Positions 37,250-46,650 of a stretch of DNA of 64,000 nucleotides are shown piece by piece. Location: assembly GCA_964412555.1 (NCBI GenBank), contig CAYPPG010000029.1, forward strand, positions 1 through 64,000. Direction: 5' to 3'. The stretch is from CAYPPG01 sp964412555 (GTDB lineage: Bacteria > Hinthialibacterota > Hinthialibacteria > Hinthialibacterales > Hinthialibacteraceae). The notes beneath the pieces are model-generated. The model was not told where the DNA came from. It searched no databases and was given only the letters and a program-made list of their open reading frames with translations. The number at the start of each line of letters is the position of its first letter. The first letter of the stretch is position 1. The translations under genes were made by a program, and so were the position numbers.

Positions 37250-37756
37250 ATGCTTTCCCATTTGGATAGTATAAAGCCATTACGTTGTGATCATCTCCGT
37301 CGTCAAGTCGCAGGTGGCAAAGCATTTGTAGCTAACGAAAGATTTAGTGAAGAACGCTCTCATCGAGAATATCCTTTTCGCTTGAAAGGACATAAAATTG
37401 AGTGTACTTATTATGAGATTTGGAGACCCACTGATTCAAAACAATCGACATGGAGTATGATACAAGCATATTTCACAATGTTTTTGATTGAGAAATCGAG
37501 AAAAGAACCAAAGGAAATTCTTTGTATTCACTGTGAACCAGCTGATAATTTTAAAGATTCTGTATATTTATATAAAAGATGTCCTCATTTACATTTGGTA
37601 AAATCCGAACAACCGCTTCCGCATTGCCATTTTCCACTTTGTTTCCCAAATTTTGATTATGCATTATCGTCGATCGGGAATTTGACTACAACATTTAAAG
37701 AAATAATAAAAATGTTACAATACGAAGTTGTTCAGAAATATGATGTGCGAAAATAA
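37250..37756 (+). CDS. Unidentified 168-aa partner of the methyltransferase
   Basis: A 168-residue protein with no hydrophobic segment, AT-rich like the methyltransferase gene 65 bp upstream, so likely co-acquired and co-transcribed. Two striking parts are visible. One is an N-terminal block (LRCDHLRRQVAGGKAFVANE, then YYEIWRPTDS). The other is a C-terminal block rich in His and Cys (CPHLHLVKSEQPLPHCHFPLC) followed by helices (LTTTFKEIIKMLQYEV). The His/Cys pattern suggests metal or nucleic-acid binding. It may be the restriction or regulatory subunit; I do not recognise a family. Confidence 0.55.
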   Translation: MLSHLDSIKPLRCDHLRRQVAGGKAFVANERFSEERSHREYPFRLKGHKIECTYYEIWRPTDSKQSTWSMIQAYFTMFLIEKSRKEPKEILCIHCEPADNFKDSVYLYKRCPHLHLVKSEQPLPHCHFPLCFPNFDYALSSIGNLTTTFKEIIKMLQYEVVQKYDVRK

Positions 37757-37774
37757 TTTTAAGAAATTGTGTTT

Positions 37775-38017
37775 TTAATCCAGGTATTTCTTTTCCAGAT
37801 ATTCTTCATAATCTCCCTCATCAACATTCTTTTCCCGCAATGCTCCAAGCAAGGAGCGAGTAATTGGTGGAATCTCCTCTTTCTGTGTAGTTGGATTATC
37901 CAAAAAATAGAAATAATCCGAAACCAACTGAGAAACAGATTTACCGTTCTTTTTCGCAAATAATTTTCCTTTTGCTATGACTTCCTCATCCATCCATAGT
38001 GTGATGCGCTTTTTCAT
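37775..38017 (-). CDS. DUF6364-type ribbon-helix-helix antitoxin, orphan
   Basis: An 80-residue protein beginning MKKRITLWMDEEVIAKGKLF then AKKNGKSVSQLVSDYFYFL, the ribbon-helix-helix DNA-binding segment of DUF6364 antitoxins. An acidic C-terminus (about 60-80) would bind a toxin, usually a PIN-domain RNase. GAGGGAA lies before the ATG. No toxin frame exists next to it: downstream the methyltransferase partner converges 18 bp away. It is therefore an orphan or a relic, and marks the right edge of the AT-rich insert. Confidence 0.75.
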   Translation of the reverse strand: MKKRITLWMDEEVIAKGKLFAKKNGKSVSQLVSDYFYFLDNPTTQKEEIPPITRSLLGALREKNVDEGDYEEYLEKKYLD

Positions 38018-38114
38018 TGTTCCCTCATTTCAAAATCCATTTACTTTTCAACAATTCTTTGCCATGATGACTCTTTAAAGACAACGATAACGAATTTATT
38101 TTGGAGACAGATTC

Positions 38115-39398
38115 ATGAACAAAATTACGCTGACTTTTCGTATTATGGCATTCTTTTCAATAATTGTCACTATCCCAACATTTGCGGGATCAAGTATTCC
38201 TCTTCCTGATGTGGATAACTTACCCACCATTACTGAACTCCCCGATCCGTTGATCTTATTCGATGGGACGCCGGTGAAAACGAAGGAGCAATGGTTTAAC
38301 GAGCGGCGGCCGGAATTGAAGAAACTGTTTCAGCATTATATGTATGGGTATATGCCGGAGCCGCCGGAGATCGAGGTGTCCATTCAGAATGTGGATGATC
38401 AGCTTTTCGGTGGAAAAGCGGTTTTGAAAGAGATCGAAATACTATTCAAGAATTTGGAGGGGAAGGATGTACCGCGCATTCATCTCGCTCTTTTTATTCC
38501 AAATGTGGATGGAAAGAAGTTTCCTGTCTTTCTGGCGTTGAACAAGTGCGGGAACCATACAGTGGTGGATTATCCGGGAGTTACGATCCATGAGGACGCC
38601 TGGCTTCATTCGAAATGTTTGAAGGGGGAAGAGGCGCGGGGAGTGAAAAAGGATTTTTGGTGTGTGGAATATTTGATCGAGCGCGGGTATGCGTTTGCAA
38701 CGTATCATGAGAGTAATATCGATCCGGATCGTAATAATTTTACGGACGGGATCCATCCTCACTACACCAATTTGCCCGGAGCGGAAGAGGCGCATTGGGG
38801 GACGATTGCGGCTTGGGCGTGGGGATTGCAGCGTTGTGTTGATTATCTGGTGACGGATGAGAATATCGACAAGGACCGGATTTGTGTGATCGGCCATTCG
38901 CGGCGGGGAAAGACTGCTTTACTGGCAGCCGCTTTCGATGAACGATTCGCAATGGCGGTTCCGCATCAGTCGGGGACGGGCGGATGTGCGCTCAGCCGGA
39001 ACAACGATCAGGAAACGGTGAAGCGGATCAATCAATCTTTCCCGCATTGGTTTAACGATCATTTTACAATATTCAATGACCGGGAAGAAAAACTGCCGAT
39101 TGATCAGCATCTACTGATGGCGCTGATGGCTCCTCGTCCCTTGTTAGACACAGCCGGTTTGCAGGATAAATGGGCGAATTACGAAAGTGCTCTGCGTGCC
39201 TTGAAGGCGGCGGATAAAGTGTATGAATTTCTTGGTAAAGACGGGATTGTCGGTGATGGAGTTGTGCTAGGGGATGAGCCAATCGAAATGAATCAAGTGG
39301 GAGAACTGCTTCAGTATCGGCGGGATACGAAGCATACATTGAATATCGGCTATTGGGAGAAGATTTTGGATTTTGCCGATTTATCTCTAGCAGAATAA
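38115..39398 (+). CDS. Secreted CE15-like glucuronoyl esterase
   Basis: A 427-residue alpha/beta hydrolase with a signal peptide (about 1-25, ending TFAG). The nucleophile is S262 in IGHSRRGKTALL, matching the G-x-S-R-x-G-K motif of bacterial CE15 glucuronoyl esterases. H407 (DTKHTLN) is the catalytic histidine. PVFLALNKCGNH and HWGTIAAWAWGL (about 228-238) are typical of the family. CE15 enzymes cut ester bonds between lignin and glucuronic acid in plant cell walls; related bacterial members may act on other uronate esters. It would act outside the cytoplasm with the other carbohydrate genes here. Confidence 0.88.
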   Translation: MNKITLTFRIMAFFSIIVTIPTFAGSSIPLPDVDNLPTITELPDPLILFDGTPVKTKEQWFNERRPELKKLFQHYMYGYMPEPPEIEVSIQNVDDQLFGGKAVLKEIEILFKNLEGKDVPRIHLALFIPNVDGKKFPVFLALNKCGNHTVVDYPGVTIHEDAWLHSKCLKGEEARGVKKDFWCVEYLIERGYAFATYHESNIDPDRNNFTDGIHPHYTNLPGAEEAHWGTIAAWAWGLQRCVDYLVTDENIDKDRICVIGHSRRGKTALLAAAFDERFAMAVPHQSGTGGCALSRNNDQETVKRINQSFPHWFNDHFTIFNDREEKLPIDQHLLMALMAPRPLLDTAGLQDKWANYESALRALKAADKVYEFLGKDGIVGDGVVLGDEPIEMNQVGELLQYRRDTKHTLNIGYWEKILDFADLSLAE

Positions 39399-39439
39399 TA
39401 AACCGATGAATTATCTATATTTTAAAAGAAGGAGAAAAT

Positions 39440-40423
39440 GTGAAATATCATTGGGGGTTGTTGATTGTTTTATTGGCTACTGTTCACGGTTCTTGCAGGA
39501 AAGAAACATTACCGAGAACAGATGTTATTGCCAGGGAAACATCGATTCGGAATAGGAATGTAGATGCGAATAAAATACTAGAAAACACTTCTGTGATAAC
39601 ACCGATACCCACTGTGAAAAAAGAAAATCCCTCGATTTTTGATCGGCCGGCGGAAAAGCGGATCAAGGAACTCGATAGAGATGAAATTTGTGAAATCGAG
39701 GGCGATGAACTCGGAGAATTATCCGGAATCATACCAGCCCGTGAAAAAGGAGAGTATTGGGGGCATAACGATAAGGGGAACGATTCCGAGATTTTTCGAT
39801 TTAATCGAGACGGAAGAATTCTGCAAAAAGTATTGATGATGGGGATCATGAATGATGATTGGGAAGCCATCACTCGGGAGGATGATGGATCGCTTTTCAT
39901 TGGCGGATTTGGGGATAATGACCGGGAACGATTTGCCTATCATATTTATCAGTTTTCGGAACCGAAAATGGGAATGAACCGCTGCTCGAACATACCGGCT
40001 TATACCTTCCTCTATGCGGATAATAGACCTCACAACTGTGAAGCGTTTTTTCCATTCAGCAACAGATTGTACCTGATCACAAAAGAAAGAGATGAAGATG
40101 ATTCTCCCTTGCTCTTCTGTATTGAAAGATTGGATAAGACAAGGCGAAACATAGCGCAGTATGTGGGAGTGTTAGATTTTGAAGGAGTCGTGACGGATGC
40201 GGCGTATTCAAAAAAGCACGCTCTTCTAGCCATATTGACTTACGAAAAAATTGTTTTCTATCGTTTGGAAAAAGAACGTGATTTGCGCAGGAAACCGTTT
40301 CATATAGTTGATATTGATTGTGGGCAATGTGAGGGAATGTGTTTCGATGATGAAGACCTGATTGTTACGAATGAAGACGGGAAAATATGGGTTTTTCCTT
40401 TGTCTATGATCTTTCCCCTTTAG
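39440..40423 (+). CDS. Secreted predicted beta-propeller protein
   Basis: A 327-residue protein starting at GTG (39440). AAGAAGGAG precedes it, and an ATG two bases earlier is out of frame. The N-terminal hydrophobic segment (about 5-18) is a signal peptide; the cysteine at residue 19 has only a weak lipobox (HGSC). From about residue 75 on there are propeller-like strands: ELSGIIPAREKGEYWGHND, DWEAITREDDGSLFIGGFGD, HNCEAFFPF, CEGMCFDDEDLIVTNEDG. These resemble a family of secreted proteins with DWE and GDN landmarks and unknown role. The TAG stop is part of a family D repeat. Confidence 0.6.
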   Translation: MKYHWGLLIVLLATVHGSCRKETLPRTDVIARETSIRNRNVDANKILENTSVITPIPTVKKENPSIFDRPAEKRIKELDRDEICEIEGDELGELSGIIPAREKGEYWGHNDKGNDSEIFRFNRDGRILQKVLMMGIMNDDWEAITREDDGSLFIGGFGDNDRERFAYHIYQFSEPKMGMNRCSNIPAYTFLYADNRPHNCEAFFPFSNRLYLITKERDEDDSPLLFCIERLDKTRRNIAQYVGVLDFEGVVTDAAYSKKHALLAILTYEKIVFYRLEKERDLRRKPFHIVDIDCGQCEGMCFDDEDLIVTNEDGKIWVFPLSMIFPL

Positions 40424-40487
40424 TGCAGACAGGATGTCCGCACCACAGTTTTCCCCTTTTAGTGCAGACAGGATGTCCGCACCACAA
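40421..40487. repeat. Family D short palindrome, two tandem copies
   Basis: Two near-identical units of about 38 bp: a CCCCTTT(T)AGTGCAGACAG start, the stem GTGC-A-GACA / TGTC-C-GCAC around GGA (40423-40443 and 40461-40481) and CCACA ends. The first unit includes the TAG stop of the upstream gene, and the second ends 9 bp before the convergent lysA stop. A third copy is at 11097-11122. Confidence 0.9.
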
Positions 40488-40496
40488 TTATGGATA

Positions 40497-41768
40497 TTAT
40501 TCCGGAATGATTTGATTTTGCCAAAGGGCTTCGTAGGTTTCCCGTTGCCGAATGAGTTTGTGTTCATTGTTGTCAATCAACACTTCCGCTGGGCGTAATT
40601 GGCCGTTGTAATGAGAAGACATTGAGAATCCGTAAGCTCCTGCCGAACAGATGGCCAATAAATCGCCTGCTTGGCAGGGGGGAAGGGAAATCTGTTTCCC
40701 GAACACGTCGCTGCTTTCACAAATTGGCCCGACGACATCGACCGTGAGTTCCGTTTGATTGGATTGTTTTACCGGCACGATCCGATGATATGCGCCATAG
40801 ATCGCAGGACGGGCTAGTGCATTCATACCGGCATCGATTACTATAAAGATTCGATCTTCCGTTTGTTTGACATAAACCACTTGGCATAAAAGGATTCCTG
40901 CATTCCCGACAATGGAGCGGCCGGGTTCCACAATGAGAGTTGCTCCGCTTTCTTGCACTTTTTCAGCCAACCGCCGGCCATATAATTCCGGTGTTTCGGG
41001 GGATTCTTCGTTGTAGCGAATACCAAGTCCCCCACCGATATCGATATATTGAATCTCGATATTCTTTTCTTGAAGGCGTTGTTTCATATTCAACAATCGT
41101 TGCAGCGCTTCCAGAAGTGGTGCCGTATCCTGAAGAGAAGAACCGATATGAGCGGCTATTCCCTGGATCTTTAAATGGGGAGATTCCGATGCTTTGAGAT
41201 ATAAATCGAACGCTTGTTCGATGGGGATTCCGAATTTGTGCTCTTTCATGCCTGTCGATATTTTGGGATGGGTTTTGGCGTCGATGTCCGGATTCACGCG
41301 AATGGCGATTGGCGCTTGCTTGTTTTTTTCTTGAGCGGTTTGTGCAATTGTGTCCAATTCCGGTTCGGATTCTATGTTAAACATCAGAATGTCGGCATCG
41401 AGCGCTTCCGAGATTTCTTGCCGAGTTTTACCGACTCCGGAGAATACCAAGCGGTTCGCGGGAATCCCGGCCCGTAGAGCGGAATGCATTTCCCCCCCGG
41501 AAGTCAAATCGGCTCCGGCTCCTTCTTGTCCCAGCAAATTCAAAATCGTTAAATTGCCATTAGCCTTGACCGCGAAGGCAATTATATGGGGGATACCATT
41601 CAGTCCTTGTTGATACCCGTGAAACGTTTCGAGGATGGCGGATTTGGAATAAACATAGAGGGGTGTACCATAGGTTTTCGCCAAGTCCGATAACGATGTC
41701 GATTCCACACACAGGTTTCCGTCCCGATACAGAAAGTATCGGGAATTTGTATCGAATTGCTTGCTCAT
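40497..41768 (-). CDS. lysA: Diaminopimelate decarboxylase
   Basis: A 423-residue fold-type III PLP enzyme that converts meso-diaminopimelate to lysine, the last step of lysine synthesis. K68 (AFAVKANGN) is the PLP lysine. EVEPGRSIVGNAG-type glycine loop, HIGSSLQD and YIDIGGGLG are conserved, and C in GPICESSDVFG contributes the second active-site half across the dimer. Length is normal. It lies 6 bp downstream of an unknown gene in the same direction, so they are probably co-transcribed. Two family D repeats separate it from the convergent neighbour. Confidence 0.95.
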   Translation of the reverse strand: MSKQFDTNSRYFLYRDGNLCVESTSLSDLAKTYGTPLYVYSKSAILETFHGYQQGLNGIPHIIAFAVKANGNLTILNLLGQEGAGADLTSGGEMHSALRAGIPANRLVFSGVGKTRQEISEALDADILMFNIESEPELDTIAQTAQEKNKQAPIAIRVNPDIDAKTHPKISTGMKEHKFGIPIEQAFDLYLKASESPHLKIQGIAAHIGSSLQDTAPLLEALQRLLNMKQRLQEKNIEIQYIDIGGGLGIRYNEESPETPELYGRRLAEKVQESGATLIVEPGRSIVGNAGILLCQVVYVKQTEDRIFIVIDAGMNALARPAIYGAYHRIVPVKQSNQTELTVDVVGPICESSDVFGKQISLPPCQAGDLLAICSAGAYGFSMSSHYNGQLRPAEVLIDNNEHKLIRQRETYEALWQNQIIPE

Positions 41769-41774
41769 TTGTGA

Positions 41775-43031
41775 TTATCCTTCTTCAATCAAACCGCTTG
41801 AGGGATCTTCTTCACCTTGTAAAACCCGTTGAATGCGTTTCAGGCGGGCTTTGTTTTTCTGGACATTCATCATATTGGCGGCTTTCGCAAGGGTAGAGCC
41901 GTCTCGAAGACTGCAATGGAAAATTGTATCGTCTTCGAGTGACATGCCAAGTTTGATTTTGAAATTGAGATAATGATTCAATATTTTTGCACGTTCGAGG
42001 GAAATATAGGAGCGTTCCATGTTACCGCTCAATCCTTCGGTCATGAAACAGGATTTGATATAACGGCTGAACGCATTGTGTCCTTTTGTATATTCATAAA
42101 GTTGAAGGGAAAAGGATGCTGGAAGTACGGTGATGAATTGCCCCATTTTTTTCCGGTACCAGATCATTTTGTCCAATGCCGTATCCGGCGACCAGTCGGT
42201 GATAAACAGAGTGGCGATTTGGTCGGTGACAATGAGGCCATGGGGATTGGGGACATTCGGATCGACTTTCAAATTGACAACACGGGCACGATCGAAATAT
42301 TGGTCTAATTCGGATATTAAATCAAAGAGAATACACAAGCCTTCCCGAATGGTCCACATCAACATCCGGTACCGTTCGATTCCCATTTCAAACCATTGAT
42401 CGCACATGGTATAAACGGTTTCCATGTAGGTATCCCATCGGGGGGCTTCTTCTTTGCGGAGAATGATCTTTGCCAAATCAACGAGACGGCGAAGGCGTTT
42501 TAATTTCCAAAGCGCTTCGCGGGTATTGACCTCCCGTTCGGCTTCCCACAGAAAGAAATCTCGCAAAAAGCCACTGCAAAGCAGGTCCAGCACACGGGAT
42601 ATGTTGAAGAAGCGAATTTCCCCCGTGCTGGGGTGAAGTACGTTCAGTTTTTTTCCCATCACCCATTGGGGTTGCAGGAGGCAGTCGAATTTCGGGATAT
42701 TTTCCAACAACTTTTGGTCCACGGAAAGAATGTCTTCATCGACGATGTTTCTTGTGCCGATCGTGCGTAACACTTGATCGAATTTCAAGTTGTTTTCGTC
42801 ACAGGTTTCCGCATTATAGACAACGATCAGTTTAATTTGGGAGATGGAATGACCAAAGGTGATTTCATCCATATAGATGGATAAAAGACCGGCAAGGCGT
42901 TTGGCCTCCCGGATCATGTCTTCCATCAGATATTTATATCCCTCTTCACTCACCCTGACCGGTTCATTGGAAAAGGAATAGCTATCTTTCCCGACTTTGG
43001 ATACAATTTCCGCACAGACGTTCTGATCCAT
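41775..43031 (-). CDS. Unknown 418-aa protein upstream of lysA
   Basis: A 418-residue soluble protein starting at ATG 43031; a TTG five codons earlier has no ribosome site. There is no signal peptide or membrane segment. A segment IKLIVVYNAETCDENN with alternating strand-like pattern, followed by helical stretches rich in Trp, Met and charged residues (LWKLKRLRRLVDLAKIIL), is visible; no family recognised. It ends 6 bp before lysA, and together they form a two-gene operon. The link to lysine or cell-wall metabolism is only by position. Confidence 0.5.
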   Translation of the reverse strand: MDQNVCAEIVSKVGKDSYSFSNEPVRVSEEGYKYLMEDMIREAKRLAGLLSIYMDEITFGHSISQIKLIVVYNAETCDENNLKFDQVLRTIGTRNIVDEDILSVDQKLLENIPKFDCLLQPQWVMGKKLNVLHPSTGEIRFFNISRVLDLLCSGFLRDFFLWEAEREVNTREALWKLKRLRRLVDLAKIILRKEEAPRWDTYMETVYTMCDQWFEMGIERYRMLMWTIREGLCILFDLISELDQYFDRARVVNLKVDPNVPNPHGLIVTDQIATLFITDWSPDTALDKMIWYRKKMGQFITVLPASFSLQLYEYTKGHNAFSRYIKSCFMTEGLSGNMERSYISLERAKILNHYLNFKIKLGMSLEDDTIFHCSLRDGSTLAKAANMMNVQKNKARLKRIQRVLQGEEDPSSGLIEEG

Positions 43032-43545
43032 AATTGTTCTGTTCAAGTGAATTCTGTTTAAAATCTTATGTTTTTATACCGGATTCTCTTGATTCTTGCA
43101 AGGTTTTATTGCTATTGAATGGTGAGTTTGGTTCATTTTCACTCATCTTTTCCGAAATTAGAGGATTTTAAACTGGATTTTTGTGAATGGAATGTGGATT
43201 TTATGTTCTTTTTGTATGACTAGTTAGGTGAATATATATACGATTCAATCGGTTCTATTGTATCAATGGCAGTCATTTCCTTCCTGTTTGTATTGAATTC
43301 CTTTTCTATGTAACTATACTTGTGCATTCATTCTTGATACATTTGTCCCCAACTCATTGAAAATTTTTATGGAAATCGATAATGAGAGCTATTTTGAGAG
43401 AATCGAATGAGTCATTCTACTCTTTGGGAAAATGTTTAAGGGCAATGTTCATATTAATGAGAGGCCTCCGAAATATGTGATTTGCTTTTACGATTGTAGC
43501 AACTTATTGATAACCTGAAAAATCCCGTTTTGATGGAGTTTGGAT
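43032..43545. other. Gene-free region between divergent genes, candidate promoter
   Basis: About 510 bp, AT-rich, no open frame of note. A promoter-like pair (TTGTAT at 43212, 17-bp spacer, TATATA at 43235) faces the glucan phosphorylase 300 bp downstream. The distance implies a long leader or a false hit. No clear hairpin. Confidence 0.35.
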
Positions 43546-46095
43546 ATGAATATGCATCATTTTTATGTTGCGCCGGTTTTACCTGAGGAGTTGAAGCCAC
43601 TCCAAGAAATTGTCAAAAATGTTTGGTATTCCTGGAATTGGGAGGCTGTCCGCCTTTTTATTCGTATGAATGCGGAAACATGGGAAGAATCCTATCAGAA
43701 TCCAGTGGCTTTACTCGGGCGAATCCCGCAAGATCGATTGAAACAACTATCGGAAGATGACAGTTTTGTCGCCAGTCTCGCTCGGGTTCAAGAAGAATTA
43801 AATGTTTATCTCTATAACAAAAAGTGGTTCGATATCCATCATGCTGATGCTGACGACATGCAGGTCGCGTATTTTTCATGCGAATTCGGTTTGGATGAAG
43901 GTCTTCCGATTTATTCCGGAGGATTGGGAGTTCTTTCCGGAGATCATTTAAAAACAGCATCGGATATGGGAATTCCTTTGGTCGCTGTTGGTTTGCTTTA
44001 TCGGGAGGGATATTTTCGGCAGCGGTTGAATTCCGATGGCTGGCAGTTGGAAGAATATCCGGAAAACGATTGGTACAACATGCCGGTGGAACTGGAAAAG
44101 GATGAATCCGGTAAACCGATCGTGATTTCTGTGGAGATGGGGGATCGCATTGTCTATGCCCGTATTTGGCGTGTGCAAGTAGGAACCGTGCGTCTTTACT
44201 TGTTGGGCACAAATTTTTCCATGAATTCAGAGTGGGGACGGGAGATTACGACTCGCTTGTATGGTGGCGACCGTGATATGCGGATTCGCCAAGAACTCCT
44301 GTTGGGAATTGGGGGAATTCGGGCGTTGAAAGCTCTCGGTATCAAACCAACGGTCTATCATTTGAATGAAGGCCATTCTGCTTTTCTTGTTTTGGAAAGA
44401 ATTCGGCGGTTGATGGAAGAGAGGGGGCTTTCTTTCCATGAAGCACGCGAAGTGATTTGGTCGTCGAATGTTTTTACCACTCATACGCCGGTTCCTGCCG
44501 GAAATGAGCAATTCGATCCGGAATTATTGAAAAAATATTTAGAAAAATTTGTAAGTCGGCTCGGCATTCAGTGGGATGAGTTTATCCGCTTGGGAAGAGT
44601 GTATCCGAAAGATACATCAGAATCATTTGGAATGACTGTTTGGGCATTACGGTTATCCGCGCATTGTAATGGGGTCAGTCAATTGCATGGAACGGTTTCC
44701 CGGAAAATGTGGAACAATATTTGGCCCAATTTGCCGGCCAAAGAGGTTCCCATATCTCATATTACAAATGGGATTCATCCCCGATCGTGGATCAGTCACG
44801 ATCTGCTTGATCTTTTCGAATCCTATTTGGGGCCCCGTTTCGTGCAGAAACCCTGGGAATTCGATGTGTGGGAAAGGATCGATCGCATTCCCGATGTTGA
44901 ACTTTGGCGGACTCATCAGAGACGGCGGGAGCGGTTGGTCTTTTTTGTGCGCAAGCGTCTCAAGCAGCAGTTGATTCGAAGGGGGGCTCATCAATTCGAG
45001 ATTAATACAGCCGATGAAGTGCTTGATCCTCATGCATTGACAATCGGATTTGCTCGCCGATTTGCGACCTATAAACGGGCCACACTTCTTTTTTCCGATA
45101 AGGAGCGTTTGAAAAAGATTATCTCCGATTTAGATTGCCCGGTTCAATTTATCTTTGCTGGAAAGGCGCATCCTCAAGATATACCGGGAAAGGAGATGAT
45201 TAAATACATTGTTCACCTGGTCAGAGATGAGCCGTTCCGAGGCCGGTTTGTTTTTGTGGAGGACTACGACATCAATGTAGCCCGTTATCTTGTGCAGGGA
45301 GTGGATGTTTGGCTCAATACTCCACGACGGCCACTCGAGGCTTCCGGAACCAGCGGAATGAAGTCAGCAGCCAATGGAGGATTGAATCTCAGTATTCTCG
45401 ATGGATGGTGGGATGAAGGATATACATCTGATGTCGGTTTTGCTATAGGGCGCGGTGAACAATTTGATGATCATGAGTATCAGGATCGAGTAGAAAGTGA
45501 AGCTTTGTACGATATTCTAGAAAAGGAAGTTATTCCGCTCTTTTATGACCGAAACGGCTCTAGCATTCCACGAGAGTGGATCGCCAAAATGAAAAACGCA
45601 ATGAAGAAACTGGGAAAAGACTTCAATACGCATAGGATGTTGAAAGAATACACCGATAAATTATACTTACCCGCTCATAATTATGGGAAAGGGATGAAAG
45701 AAGACGGATGCCGCCGGGCCAAAAACCTTTCCCGATGGCGGCAAAAAATTCATGAGGTATGGCATCATGTAAAAATCCGAAACGTCCATGCGAATACTGC
45801 TGAATTGCATGTCGGAGAACCGTTTACGGTGGGAGTCGATGTGCAACTCGGTGAACTATCCCCAGACGATGTGGCGGTGGAAGTGCAATGCGGGCGTCTC
45901 AATTCAGTAGGGGAATTCTATGAAGGCATGGTTTATCGAACGGATTATGAGGGGCCTGCAACGGACGGGATCCACAAATTTACGGTAGAAATTCCATGTA
46001 ATGAAAGCGGCCGGCATGGATTTAACGTGCGGGTACGTCCTTTTCATGTGGATTTGGTACGGACTTATTCTCTTGAATTTGTGACGGTTGAATAG
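43546..46095 (+). CDS. glgP: Alpha-glucan phosphorylase (DUF3417-type)
   Basis: An 849-residue glycosyltransferase-35 enzyme that releases glucose-1-phosphate from glycogen or maltodextrin. The N-terminal DUF3417 region (HHFYVAPVLPEELKPL, YSWNWEAVRLF) is characteristic of this bacterial subgroup. The PLP lysine lies in the GTSGMKSAANGG region (about residue 606). YLNEGHSAFL, NVFTTHTPVPAGNEQFD and HITNGIHPRSW are family signatures. The ATG at 43546 is preferred, with GGAG 7 bp upstream, over a TTG two codons earlier. It is a solitary gene with no glycogen synthase near; it would mobilise stored glucan in the cytoplasm. Confidence 0.93.
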   Translation: MNMHHFYVAPVLPEELKPLQEIVKNVWYSWNWEAVRLFIRMNAETWEESYQNPVALLGRIPQDRLKQLSEDDSFVASLARVQEELNVYLYNKKWFDIHHADADDMQVAYFSCEFGLDEGLPIYSGGLGVLSGDHLKTASDMGIPLVAVGLLYREGYFRQRLNSDGWQLEEYPENDWYNMPVELEKDESGKPIVISVEMGDRIVYARIWRVQVGTVRLYLLGTNFSMNSEWGREITTRLYGGDRDMRIRQELLLGIGGIRALKALGIKPTVYHLNEGHSAFLVLERIRRLMEERGLSFHEAREVIWSSNVFTTHTPVPAGNEQFDPELLKKYLEKFVSRLGIQWDEFIRLGRVYPKDTSESFGMTVWALRLSAHCNGVSQLHGTVSRKMWNNIWPNLPAKEVPISHITNGIHPRSWISHDLLDLFESYLGPRFVQKPWEFDVWERIDRIPDVELWRTHQRRRERLVFFVRKRLKQQLIRRGAHQFEINTADEVLDPHALTIGFARRFATYKRATLLFSDKERLKKIISDLDCPVQFIFAGKAHPQDIPGKEMIKYIVHLVRDEPFRGRFVFVEDYDINVARYLVQGVDVWLNTPRRPLEASGTSGMKSAANGGLNLSILDGWWDEGYTSDVGFAIGRGEQFDDHEYQDRVESEALYDILEKEVIPLFYDRNGSSIPREWIAKMKNAMKKLGKDFNTHRMLKEYTDKLYLPAHNYGKGMKEDGCRRAKNLSRWRQKIHEVWHHVKIRNVHANTAELHVGEPFTVGVDVQLGELSPDDVAVEVQCGRLNSVGEFYEGMVYRTDYEGPATDGIHKFTVEIPCNESGRHGFNVRVRPFHVDLVRTYSLEFVTVE

Positions 46096-46115
46096 ATGTG
46101 ATAACGAATTTTCAT

Positions 46116-46400
46116 TTATGCTTTCTTTTTTTCAAGTTCGGTTAGATAGTCTATTGCAGCTTTACCTTCTAACACCGAACTCATATTGATACCTTGTCTG
46201 GCTTCTTTCTCAATTCTTTCAAGTTCGTCGATGTCTTCTTGGGAATAATTTTCTTCCCGGATATATTTTTCTTCGAATGCTTTGTTCAAAAAATCTGTTT
46301 CTTCTTTCTCTTTGACCGAACTTACAAATTGAATGACTTTTTCTTGCTGGTCATGAGATAGTTCTAAGAATTCCGTGACAACATCTTCAGCGGTTTTCAT
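46116..46400 (-). CDS. Small antitoxin-like protein, orphan
   Basis: A 94-residue acidic, all-helical protein (MKTAEDVVTEFLELSHDQQ, then long Glu/Lys-rich stretches), starting at 46400 because GGAGAA lies 8 bp upstream; another ATG is five codons before. The composition and size resemble antitoxins of the addiction-module type, but no toxin gene is adjacent. It converges on the phosphorylase gene with 20 bp between stops. Assignment is tentative. Confidence 0.45.
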   Translation of the reverse strand: MKTAEDVVTEFLELSHDQQEKVIQFVSSVKEKEETDFLNKAFEEKYIREENYSQEDIDELERIEKEARQGINMSSVLEGKAAIDYLTELEKKKA

Positions 46401-46650
46401 AATGGTTTTCTCCATTATTGTTCAATTATCTTTTTAGAAATATACTACAGGTAATAGGTTTTGTCAAAATAATCCCACACATGGGAAATTGAATATTGAA
46501 GCCGGAATTTTGTTATCGTTCTGTTATTCTTCTGGAAACCATGAAAAAATGTTGCCATCTGACCTCTCTTGTTATATAAAATGGGGTGTTATATCGAATT
46601 CATTTGCTTCGTGGATATTATTCTTGGGAATTGTTAGTTTGGGATAGATC

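Noticed and set aside
40226..40576. 116-aa frame containing NCGADILSALKG twice
   Set aside because: It is the family D repeat translated; the real genes at both sides overlap it.
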